DNA of 64,000 nucleotides, taken from QHXM01 sp963697975. GTDB lineage: Bacteria > Acidobacteriota > Blastocatellia > Pyrinomonadales > Pyrinomonadaceae. Shown here piece after piece: positions 49,451-57,933 of the stretch. The stretch covers positions 3,100,001 to 3,164,000 of the forward strand of contig OY969111.1 of assembly GCA_963697975.1 (NCBI GenBank). Reading direction: 5' to 3'. The translations under genes were made by a program, and so were the position numbers. The stretch's first letter is position 1. Every line of letters begins with the position of its first letter. The notes beneath the pieces are model-generated. The model did no database searches, was not told the DNA's origin, and worked only from the letters and a program-made list of their open reading frames with translations.

Positions 49451-50251
49451 TTACTCGATGAGCGTCCCTTCACCTGAGAACGCAGCCGCAATCGGTGAAC
49501 GACGACGCCCGTCTGCGATATGGACGCGCGCCACACCGCCTCTTAATGCTTCGCTCGCGCCCATGATCTTCTTTCGCATACGCCCTTCGGCAACGCAGCC
49601 CACGCTCTCCAGCTCATCGCGTCGGACATGACGAATCAAAGTGCTTTCGTCCGGGTAGCTTCGGAGCAGACCCGCCACGTTCGTCAGCAGCAGGAGAGCT
49701 TCCGCGCGCAAGCTCTCTGCGATGATTGCCGCTGCGCGGTCGCCATCCACGTTGAGCATCTCGCCCGCGTGGCTTATGGCCAGCGGCGCGACGACGGGGA
49801 GATAGCCTGAATCGAGCAGTTGTTGGAGAAGCTGCGCGTTGACTCTTTCGGGCGTGCCCGTCCAGTCGTCGCGGATGATGCGCTGGCGACCATCCTCGAC
49901 GACGCGGATTGCTTCCTTGCGGCGCGCTTCAATCAAGCGACCGTCAATGCCGGACAAACCGATGGCGTTAACACCAAGCGATTGCAGGCGCTCGACCAGA
50001 CGACGATTGATAGCGGCGGTCGCCATCGAGAAGATTTCCAGCGTCTCGCGATCCGTGACGCGACTCGTGTGGCCGGAGACGGAAGTGACAAAGCGCGTCG
50101 GATGCCCAAGCCGCTCCGCCAATTTGTTCGTTTCATCAGAGCCGCCGTGAACAATCACCATGCGCTGCCTGTCGCGCCACAAAGCAGCAACGTCTTCGCA
50201 CAGCACCTCAGCATCAACGCCCGCCGCACCGCCCATCTTGATGACATACAT
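49451..50251 (-). CDS. lysZ: [LysW]-aminoadipate/glutamate kinase
   Basis: 266 residues, amino-acid kinase fold (ArgB-like): N-terminal YVIKMGGAAGV, VIVHGGSDETNKLAERLG, ALLLLTNVAGLLRSYP and GRMRKKIMGASEALRGGV. It phosphorylates the side-chain carboxylate of the LysW-bound substrate. AGGAGA precedes ATG 50251 by 7 bases. A heptamer repeat hairpin (50266-50347) sits between this gene and lysY, inside the operon. Confidence 0.92.
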   Translation of the reverse strand: MYVIKMGGAAGVDAEVLCEDVAALWRDRQRMVIVHGGSDETNKLAERLGHPTRFVTSVSGHTSRVTDRETLEIFSMATAAINRRLVERLQSLGVNAIGLSGIDGRLIEARRKEAIRVVEDGRQRIIRDDWTGTPERVNAQLLQQLLDSGYLPVVAPLAISHAGEMLNVDGDRAAAIIAESLRAEALLLLTNVAGLLRSYPDESTLIRHVRRDELESVGCVAEGRMRKKIMGASEALRGGVARVHIADGRRRSPIAAAFSGEGTLIE

Positions 50252-50265
50252 CTAAAATCTCCTTC

Positions 50266-50347
50266 GAATGCGGATTTCAGATTGCGGAATGAGGATTAAA
50301 AAGCACTTATCCCATTCTTACAATCCGCATTCCGCATTCCGCAATCG
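50266..50347. repeat. inverted tandem-heptamer hairpin (GATTGCG/AATGCGG units) inside the lys operon
   Basis: GAATGCGGATTTCAGATTGC (from 50266) is mirrored by CATTCCGCATTCCGCAATCG (to 50347). Loop AAAAAGCACTTATCCCATTC. It divides lysY from lysZ without disturbing the ribosome site of lysZ. Confidence 0.8.
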
Positions 50348-50349
50348 TT

Positions 50350-51381
50350 CTAAGCCGGGTGTAAGCCCGCGAAACCGAGCGCGGTTCGTTCCGGGAAACC
50401 GCACATCAAATTGAGACATTGAACGGCTGTGCCCGCCGCGCCTTTCATCAGGTTATCAATCGCGCAGAGGGCCACGACGCGCCCTGTTCGCTCATCCAGC
50501 GCCCAGCCGACATCCGCGTAGTTGCTTCCCGCGAGAATCTTGGTTTCGGGATGGCGATGAATGCCGCCGCGCTCGTGGACGATGCGGATGAAAGGTTCGC
50601 TCGCATAATGCTGACGATAGATGTGCCAGAGGTCGCGTTCGGAGAGCGCATCCTTCAGGAAGACATGACACGTCGCGAGCGCGCCGCGCACCGCTTCCAC
50701 AGAGGTGATTGAAAGATGAACTTGCTCCAACGCAAGCGCGGCTTCGATTTCAGCCGTGTGACGATGCCCTGTCGGAGCAAATGAGCGCATGACGCCGCTG
50801 CGCTCCGCGTGATGGCTCGCCTGTGTCGGCTCGTTTCCGCCTTCTGACGAGCCGACTTTGACTTCGGCGATAACGCCGCGCTCTATGTTGATGACGCCTG
50901 CGCTAACAAGAGGCAGCAGTGCGAGATTGACAGCCGTCGCGTTGCAGCCAACGCCGCTCACGTAGCGCGCCTCGCGTATCTCTTCACGATTCAGTTCAGG
51001 CAAACCGTAAACGAATTTTTCGAGCCACTGCGGAGCAGAGTGCTGCGTGCCGTACCAGCGTTCATAAACGTGAGCATCGCGCAGGCGGAAATCTGCCGAG
51101 CAATCAATGATGCGGCGGGTGAGTTCACCGAAGCGTTCTATCTTGCGGGAAGCGTGACCGTGCGGCAGCGCGAGAATCAAAACATCGCAAGGCTCAAGGG
51201 TCGAGAGCGAGGTAAAGCGCAAGCTATCACGCCCGCGCAAATTCGGGTGAACGCTCTTGACGTACTGCCCGGCGTGGCGTTCGGAAGTGACCTGACTGAT
51301 TTGAATTTCCGCGTGGTCAAGCAAGAGGCGAAGCAGTTCGCCGCCGACGTAGCCCGACCCGCCTGCAATAGAAACTCGCAC
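50350..51381 (-). CDS. lysY: [LysW]-aminoadipate/glutamyl phosphate reductase
   Basis: 343 residues, ArgC-like: NADP-binding SIAGGSGYVGGELLRLL, active-site Cys in SGVGCNATAVNLAL, and HRHTAEIEAAL. It reduces the carrier-bound acyl phosphate to semialdehyde. GTG start at 51381 with AAAGGAG 10 bases upstream, 3 bases after the lysX stop. Confidence 0.93.
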   Translation of the reverse strand: MRVSIAGGSGYVGGELLRLLLDHAEIQISQVTSERHAGQYVKSVHPNLRGRDSLRFTSLSTLEPCDVLILALPHGHASRKIERFGELTRRIIDCSADFRLRDAHVYERWYGTQHSAPQWLEKFVYGLPELNREEIREARYVSGVGCNATAVNLALLPLVSAGVINIERGVIAEVKVGSSEGGNEPTQASHHAERSGVMRSFAPTGHRHTAEIEAALALEQVHLSITSVEAVRGALATCHVFLKDALSERDLWHIYRQHYASEPFIRIVHERGGIHRHPETKILAGSNYADVGWALDERTGRVVALCAIDNLMKGAAGTAVQCLNLMCGFPERTALGFAGLHPA

Positions 51382-51384
51382 CCT

Positions 51385-52233
51385 TCACACGCTCCTTTCC
51401 GCCGCGTCCAGCACGTAGTCAACTATGCGCGCAGGAATTTGGACGCCCGTCGTCTCTATGCTGTTGCGAAATTCCATCGTGTGATTGACTTCGATGACGA
51501 GCAATTGACCATCTGCCGTTTCTGCCAGATCAACTGCGAGGATGCCGCCGCCGACCGCTCGCGCCGCACGCAACGACAACTCCCCGACCGCTCCGCCGAC
51601 GGGGCAATTGCTGGCACGCCCACCGCGCGCCGTGTTGGTAATCCAATGCTCGCTCTCGCGGTAGATGGCGCAGATGACTTCATCGCCGACGACGAAGGCG
51701 CGTATGTCGCGTCCGGGCTTGTCAACGTATTCCTGCATGTAAAAAATCTGTTGCTGCCACGACCCCAAAGTGGCGCGGTCTTCCAGCACAGCCTCCGCCG
51801 CATCACGGTCGTTGACGCGAGCCACCATCCGCCCCCATGAGCCGACGACGGGCTTGATGACAATTGGATAGCCAAGTTCCTCAATCGCTTTGAGCGCGGA
51901 TTCGGGAGTGAAGGCCAGGGCGGTTCGCGGCGTCGGCACATTGGCGCGTTCGAGCGCGAGACTCGTCAGCAGCTTATCGCCGCAGGTGGCGACGACCGCC
52001 GCGCGATTGATGCAGCGCACGCCCCAGCTTTCCAGTGTTTGCAGCGTGTAGAGCGTGCGCCCGAAGCTGATGGAACGCTCGAAGACGGCATCGTAAGGAA
52101 ACTCTCTTCGGTCGAGCCGAAAGGCTAGCTCTGCGTCGTCAATTCTACAGAAGGGAACGCGGCGGCGTTCCAACTCCGCGAGCAGGAGCTTTTCTTCAAC
52201 GCGAATTCTTGAGCAGAGCATGGCGAGACGCAT
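51385..52233 (-). CDS. lysX: LysW-ligating ATP-grasp enzyme (lysine/arginine biosynthesis ligase)
   Basis: 282 residues from ATG 52233 (the ribosome site GGGGAG overlaps the lysW stop region). RimK-like ATP-grasp: KPVVGSWGRMVARVNDRD (ATP lid), QEYVDKPGRDIRAFVVGDEV, NHTMEFRNSIETTG with the metal-binding N and E. It joins aminoadipate or glutamate to the C-terminal Glu of LysW. Which of the two (Lys or Arg route) is used cannot be told by eye; some relatives do both. Confidence 0.92.
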   Translation of the reverse strand: MRLAMLCSRIRVEEKLLLAELERRRVPFCRIDDAELAFRLDRREFPYDAVFERSISFGRTLYTLQTLESWGVRCINRAAVVATCGDKLLTSLALERANVPTPRTALAFTPESALKAIEELGYPIVIKPVVGSWGRMVARVNDRDAAEAVLEDRATLGSWQQQIFYMQEYVDKPGRDIRAFVVGDEVICAIYRESEHWITNTARGGRASNCPVGGAVGELSLRAARAVGGGILAVDLAETADGQLLVIEVNHTMEFRNSIETTGVQIPARIVDYVLDAAERSV

Positions 52234-52237
52234 CCTT

Positions 52238-52402
52238 TTACTCTCCCCAATCTTCCTGCACTTCGGGCGCAAGCCCCACTGTGGCCGGGTTAAGCGATAA
52301 AACTTCCAACTCCGCGCCGCAATCCGGGCAGGGAATAATCTCGCCCTGCACGGCATCTTCCGGAATCGTCAATTGGCCATCACATTCGGGACACATCGTC
52401 AT
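52238..52402 (-). CDS. lysW: amino-group carrier protein LysW
   Basis: 54 residues, standard length. Zinc pairs CPEC (4-7) and CPDC (25-28) and the strictly conserved C-terminal EDWGE, whose last Glu receives the amino acid. The protein carries intermediates of lysine (aminoadipate route) or arginine synthesis so that the amino group is protected. AAGGAG lies about 7 bases before ATG 52402. It is the first gene of the operon, just after an attenuator-like leader. Upstream frame residues are not needed. Confidence 0.97.
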   Translation of the reverse strand: MTMCPECDGQLTIPEDAVQGEIIPCPDCGAELEVLSLNPATVGLAPEVQEDWGE

Positions 52403-52436
52403 CTCTCTTCTCCTTATGACGGGAATTAAATAGAAA

Positions 52437-52478
52437 AAGCCCGCCAAACCTTCTCGCTTTCGGAGGTTTGGCGGGCTT
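52437..52478 (-). terminator. attenuator terminator before lysW
   Basis: AAGCCCGCCAAACCT on the minus strand (52478-52464) pairs without a mismatch with AGGTTTGGCGGGCTT (52451-52437), loop 12 bases, followed by TTTTT. This is an intrinsic terminator within the leader, 35 bases before lysW. The bases upstream, GCGGACTT (52488-52481 region), can alternatively pair with the 5' arm of this stem (AAG and CCGC), a weak antiterminator. Confidence 0.85.
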
Positions 52479-52509
52479 CTCAAGTCCGCACAGGCGGCAG
52501 ACAAGCGCT

Positions 52510-52593
52510 CTAACCAGACCTCCTGTCCGGCTTCTTGCTGCGCTTCGTCTGCTTCTTCGCGCTAAATTGAATCTGTGACAAGTTCATAAACAT
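52510..52593 (-). CDS. Lys/Arg-rich leader peptide (attenuator ORF), putative
   Basis: A 27-codon ORF, ATG at 52593 (or ATG 52587) to TAG at 52510-52512. Reading: M F M N L S Q I Q F S A K K Q T K R S K K P D R R S G. It holds five AAG Lys codons and three Arg codons (CGC, AGG, AGG) in the last 15 residues. It begins about 26 bases after the predicted transcription start and ends 32 bases before the terminator hairpin. The layout matches leader peptides of amino-acid attenuators. The ribosome site is weak (GGA 5 bases before ATG), which is the main doubt. Purine richness alone could also yield Lys/Arg codons. Confidence 0.6.
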   Translation of the reverse strand: MFMNLSQIQFSAKKQTKRSKKPDRRSG

Positions 52594-52625
52594 GCGAATC
52601 CATAGCCCATGCTAAAATTTCGTGC

Positions 52626-52655
52626 ATAGTAGTCGCGCGGCGTACAATCTGTCAA
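52626..52655 (-). promoter_or_regulatory. sigma70-type promoter of the lysW operon
   Basis: On the minus strand TTGACA (-35, perfect; bases 52655-52650) and TACTAT (-10, 4 of 6; 52631-52626) are 18 bases apart. Transcription would start near 52619, 26 bases upstream of the leader ATG. The opposite strand leads to moaA, whose own promoter is not clear. Confidence 0.7.
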
Positions 52656-52772
52656 ATTAAATCGTCTTCTTCAATCTTCCATGCCGACTTGGAACGCTTA
52701 TTCAAGCAGCGTATGATTGTGGTGAACATGAATCCCAAACGTCTCGCAGGTGCGTAAAGTGAAAGACAGGAA

Positions 52773-53771
52773 ATGACTGCCGTGCTCAAAGATTCATATG
52801 GGCGACAGATACGCGACCTGCGCGTGTCGCTGACGGATCGTTGCAATTTCCGCTGCTTCTATTGCCTGCCGCATGGCGAGCCGCCGATTGCGCCGAAATC
52901 CGAGATGCTCTCGTATGAAGAGATCGAGTATGCCTGCGACATCTTCGTCTCTCTCGGCATCGAAAAGATTCGCCTGACGGGCGGCGAGCCGATGATGCGC
53001 CGCGACATTGAGACCATTATCGCCAAACTCGCTGCGCTCAAGCCGCGCCTCCATGATCTGGCGCTGACGACCAACGGCTATTTCCTGCCGGGACGAGCCG
53101 CAGAATTAAAAGCTGCCGGATTAGACCGCGTCACCATCAGCCTCGACAGCTTGAAAAAAAACGTCTTCAAAGAGATGACCGGCGTTGATGTGCTGGAGCG
53201 CGTGCTGGAAGGAATCGACGCGGCGAAGAGCGCGGGATTGACGCCGATTAAAGTCAACGCCGTCATCGTGCGCGGGCACAACGAAGATGAGGTCGCGGAT
53301 TTCGCCGCCTTCGCGCGCGAACACGACCTGGGAATGCGCTTCATCGAGTTTATGCCGCTTGATTCCGGCCACGAGTGGTCGCGTGAAATGGTGGTTTCAG
53401 GGCGCCAGATGCGTGAACGCATTGAAGAGAGATACCCGCTCGTTCCCGTCAAAGTGGCGCGAGGCTCTGAGACCTCTTCGCGCTACCGCTTTGCCGACAA
53501 TGCTCCCGGCGAGATAGGCATCATCGCGCCCGTCACCGAACCCTTCTGCGGCGCATGCTCGCGCATCCGCCTCACCGCCGACGGGCAGATCAGGACGTGT
53601 CTCTTCTCGACGGTTGAGCATAGCCTGCGCGATTCGTTACGCAGCGGCGCGACGCGCGCGGAGATTGTCGATTACATCGAATCGGTCGTGATGAAGAAAG
53701 AGCCGCGCCACTACATCAACGACCCTGAGTTCATGCAGCCCGCGCGCACGATGAGCTTTATCGGCGGCTAG
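52773..53771 (+). CDS. moaA: GTP 3',8-cyclase (molybdenum cofactor biosynthesis protein A)
   Basis: 332 residues. N-terminal radical SAM cluster C24-x3-C28-x2-C31 (DRCNFRCFYC), the C-terminal second cluster FCGACSRIRL...GQIRTC, TGGEPMMR, and the C-terminal Gly-Gly (SFIGG) needed for activity. It makes the 3',8-cyclo intermediate from GTP in the first step of molybdopterin synthesis. The other Moco genes are not in the window. It is divergent from the lysW operon. Immediate ribosome site is weak (ACAGGAA next to ATG). Confidence 0.97.
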   Translation: MTAVLKDSYGRQIRDLRVSLTDRCNFRCFYCLPHGEPPIAPKSEMLSYEEIEYACDIFVSLGIEKIRLTGGEPMMRRDIETIIAKLAALKPRLHDLALTTNGYFLPGRAAELKAAGLDRVTISLDSLKKNVFKEMTGVDVLERVLEGIDAAKSAGLTPIKVNAVIVRGHNEDEVADFAAFAREHDLGMRFIEFMPLDSGHEWSREMVVSGRQMRERIEERYPLVPVKVARGSETSSRYRFADNAPGEIGIIAPVTEPFCGACSRIRLTADGQIRTCLFSTVEHSLRDSLRSGATRAEIVDYIESVVMKKEPRHYINDPEFMQPARTMSFIGG

Positions 53772-53808
53772 AATTTTCTGTAAGTTAAGAGAGGAACACC
53801 AAGTTTTT

Positions 53809-54375
53809 ATGGAAACGAATCAACAGAGGGAAGTGGCAACGTTGGCGGGCGGATGTTTCTGGTGTCTGGAAGCCGTCTTCGATGATTTGCGTGGGGTGGA
53901 GTCGGTCGAGTCCGGCTACATGGGTGGCGAGGTAGTGAATCCGACGTACAGGCAAGTTTGCGCGGGCACGACCGGACATGCGGAGGTCGTGCAGGTGACT
54001 TTCGATCCGCAGGTCGTCTCGTTCCGCGAACTCCTCGAAGTCTTCTTCACCATTCACGACCCGACGACGCTGAACCGGCAGGGCGCGGACGTTGGCTCCC
54101 AGTATCGCTCGGCCATCTTCTATCATTCGCCGGAGCAGAAGGAGATTGCCGAAAGAACAATTAGTGAACTGAACGCGGAAGGGATTTGGGATGCGCCGAT
54201 TGTGACGGAGGTCGCGCCCGCCGAAGAGTTCTACGTGGCCGAGGATTATCATCAGGAGTATTACGCTCAAAACGCTTCTCAGCCATACTGCCGCGCAGTC
54301 GTCGCGCCGAAAGTCGCCAAGTTTCGCCAGAAGTTTTTGGACAACCTGAAAAGTAGAAGTCAGGCAAGCGCCTAA
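53809..54375 (+). CDS. msrA: peptide-methionine (S)-S-oxide reductase
   Basis: 188 residues. Catalytic GGCFWCLEAVF with active Cys16 and the GYMGGEVVNPTYRQVCAGTTGHAEVVQVTFDP stretch typical of MsrA; YAQNASQPYCRAVVAPK has a further Cys that can resolve. It reduces methionine-S-sulfoxide in proteins using thioredoxin. No signal peptide, so cytoplasmic. It is next to moaA, 37 bases downstream. Confidence 0.96.
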   Translation: METNQQREVATLAGGCFWCLEAVFDDLRGVESVESGYMGGEVVNPTYRQVCAGTTGHAEVVQVTFDPQVVSFRELLEVFFTIHDPTTLNRQGADVGSQYRSAIFYHSPEQKEIAERTISELNAEGIWDAPIVTEVAPAEEFYVAEDYHQEYYAQNASQPYCRAVVAPKVAKFRQKFLDNLKSRSQASA

Positions 54376-54384
54376 GAAAACCGG

Positions 54385-54500
54385 GAAGGAATAGACCGAG
54401 ATTTACAGGATTATCAAGATTAGGAAGACAAGGCAGGTCAAGGGAGCTTGATGGTTCTTCCCTTTATCCTGTTTATCTTGTTAATCCTGTCTATTCCTTC
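54385..54500. repeat. inverted tandem repeat hairpin (ACAGGATTATCAAGATT units)
   Basis: GAAGGAATAGACCGAGATTT and ACAGGATTATCAAGATTA (54385-54422) are mirrored by TATCCTGTTTATCTTGTTAA and TCCTGTCTATTCCTTC (to 54500). Core: GACAAGGCAGGTCAAGGGAG then CTTGATGG. Related to 43421 and 57404. Confidence 0.8.
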
Positions 54501-54543
54501 TCTGCTTCGTTATTGACTCTAAGCCCAAGTTCGAGGGTCAGTC

Positions 54544-55224
54544 ATGGGAGATGGTCTTATCGCGCCATTCAATGCGCTGCTCGTCGAGGGAATACCCGGC
54601 ATCGGTAAATCCACCCTGATTGATGCTCTCGTTCGTCGCCACGTCAACTCTGCCGAGGCAAGGCAACTCCGCTCCCTGGTTCATCTCTGTCAGGCGCACA
54701 CCCTCGGCCCGCTGGCATCCGCCGAGGACGCCGGAACGCTCACCGTCAAAGACAACCTCAAGCATCTTGAGCAGATCGTCAGTCTTATCGAATGGCTCTA
54801 CCGGAGCGTGCAGGATCACCAACGCCAGTCGTGCTTTGCCCTCGTAGATACGCTGCACCTGACGCACTGCCTGCGCCCCGGTGTCCTCGCTTGGCAGGAA
54901 GCGGCAGCATTTGACCGTCGGCTCGCTCGCTTAGGGTGCAAATTGATAGTTCTTCAAGCGGAAGCTGCGGTCGTGTGGGAGCGGTCAATCGAGGCGCGAA
55001 CGTCGTGGTCGTTCCTACGCAACTACATGTCGAAGTTCGGACGGACAGACGAGGAACTGCACAGGTATTTCATGTACGAGCAGGAACAGTTTGCCGGGAT
55101 GTTCGAGAAATCAATGATGCCGAAACGGCTGATGCCAAACGATGGCGACGTGGAGAGTATAGAGGACGAGGCATACAGGTTCTGGCGTGAAGCGATTGCT
55201 GTGGAGGCCGGTCAACTCGCCTGA
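54544..55224 (+). CDS. P-loop NTPase, possible nucleotide kinase
   Basis: 226 residues with Walker A GIPGIGKS at 16-23 and the following TLIDALVRRH. The mid part VDTLHLTHCLRPG resembles a DxxH or Walker B-like segment, and KFGRTDEELHRYF...FEKSMMPKRL could be a lid. Size and start (LLVEGIPGIGKSTLIDAL) recall thymidylate- or deoxynucleoside-kinase-like proteins, but no exact family is recognised. It precedes the thi riboswitch. Confidence 0.65.
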   Translation: MGDGLIAPFNALLVEGIPGIGKSTLIDALVRRHVNSAEARQLRSLVHLCQAHTLGPLASAEDAGTLTVKDNLKHLEQIVSLIEWLYRSVQDHQRQSCFALVDTLHLTHCLRPGVLAWQEAAAFDRRLARLGCKLIVLQAEAAVVWERSIEARTSWSFLRNYMSKFGRTDEELHRYFMYEQEQFAGMFEKSMMPKRLMPNDGDVESIEDEAYRFWREAIAVEAGQLA

Positions 55225-55297
55225 CTTAAAATCTACCCAGCGCCAGCTTGTAGTGCCAGTCAATGCTGTTTGTAGTAAACTCTGATTCAAATAAAAA

Positions 55298-55397
55298 GTT
55301 TTCGGGGGAGCTTCGCTCGCTTGAGTCGAGGCTGAGAGTCACTTGAGTTGTGAGACCCCTTGAACCTGATGCGGTTAGTACCGCCGAAGGGAGAAAC
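55298..55397 (+). promoter_or_regulatory. TPP riboswitch (THI element)
   Basis: The conserved thi-box parts are present: CTGAGAGTCAC (55332 onward) and ACCCCTTGAACCTGATGCGG followed by TTAGTACCGCCGAAGGGA (55355-55392). The closing stem is GTTTTC (55298) with GAGAAAC (55391). It binds thiamine pyrophosphate and controls thiC, 95 bases downstream, via the terminator that follows. Confidence 0.96.
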
Positions 55398-55406
55398 CAT
55401 GAGAGA

Positions 55407-55449
55407 GGCCGTTCCATCCCTTCAAATCGGTGGAACGGTCTTTCTTTTT
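55407..55449 (+). terminator. riboswitch expression-platform terminator
   Basis: GGCCGTTCCA (55407-55416) pairs with TGGAACGGTC (55431-55440), one G-U pair, followed by TTTCTTTTT. It lies between the TPP riboswitch and thiC, so TPP binding should lead to premature termination. Confidence 0.88.
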
Positions 55450-55491
55450 GCAGGCCCGATAAAGATGGGCTAGAAAGTTGCCGGGAATGTT

Positions 55492-57403
<1,912 letters not shown>

Positions 57404-57405
<2 letters not shown>

Positions 57406-57440
57406 ACAGGATTTACAAGATTAACAGGAAAGGAAGAACA
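57404..57440. repeat. left repeat arm before the GxxExxY gene
   Basis: AGACAGGATTTACAAGATTA plus ACAGGAAAGGAAG. It overlaps the thiC stop and provides AGGAAAGGAAG, a purine-rich ribosome site for the next gene. It pairs with the right arm at 57901-57925. Confidence 0.75.
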
Positions 57441-57445
57441 AAAAG

Positions 57446-57835
57446 ATGGATGACGCCCTCACCGCGACAATCATCGGCTGTGCGTACAAAGCACATAAAG
57501 CCTTGGGAAGCGGTTTTTTGGAGAAGGTGTATGAGAACGCACTGAGAATTGATCTGGTGAAACAAGGGTTGTGCGTGAAGCAGCAAGAGCCGATCAAGGT
57601 TTGGTATAAAGACCAAGTGATTGGGGATTACTGCGCTGACTTGCTCGTTGAAGAACGAATCATAGTCGAATTGAAAGCCGTTCAAGCGCTGACTAAAGAG
57701 CATGAAGTTCAATTGGTCAATTATCTGTCCGCAACGAAAATGGACACTGGCCTTTTGATTAACTTCGGCTCATCAGTTCAAGTCAAGCGTAAGTATCGTG
57801 AATATAAATCACGCTTTGGTTTTAGACGGGATTAA
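57446..57835 (+). CDS. GxxExxY protein, PD-(D/E)XK-like
   Basis: 129 residues with the family motif GSGFLEKVYENAL (G-x-x-E-x-x-Y), nuclease-like core DYCADLLVEERIIVELKAVQAL (D...E-x-K) and final strands MDTGLLINFGSSVQVKRKY. The fold is PD-(D/E)XK (NERD/VRR-like); these proteins are widespread, often in many copies and often next to repeats or in rRNA operons, with no settled function. Here the gene is flanked by repeat arms on both sides and its TAA stop is inside the right arm. That location suggests it is cargo or maker of the repeat. Confidence 0.88.
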   Translation: MDDALTATIIGCAYKAHKALGSGFLEKVYENALRIDLVKQGLCVKQQEPIKVWYKDQVIGDYCADLLVEERIIVELKAVQALTKEHEVQLVNYLSATKMDTGLLINFGSSVQVKRKYREYKSRFGFRRD

Positions 57836-57925
57836 CAAGATGGACAGGGCAAAGGGGAGAAGCATTAATCTACTTCTTCCTGCCTTGTCTTCCTAATCTT
57901 GATAATCTTGTTAATCCTGTCTAAA
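57823..57925. repeat. right repeat hairpin after the GxxExxY gene
   Basis: GACGGGATTAACAAGATGGA and CAGGGC (57825 onward) are mirrored by CTAATCTTGATAATCTTG and TTAATCCTGTC (to 57923). It contains the stop TAA of the GxxExxY gene. Loop AAAGGGGAGAAGCATTAATC then TACTTCTTCC. Confidence 0.78.
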
Positions 57926-57933
57926 ACTTCCGT

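Noticed and set aside
51040..51840. 266-codon ORF opposite lysX/lysY
   Set aside because: It spans two real genes on the other strand and shows no family features.
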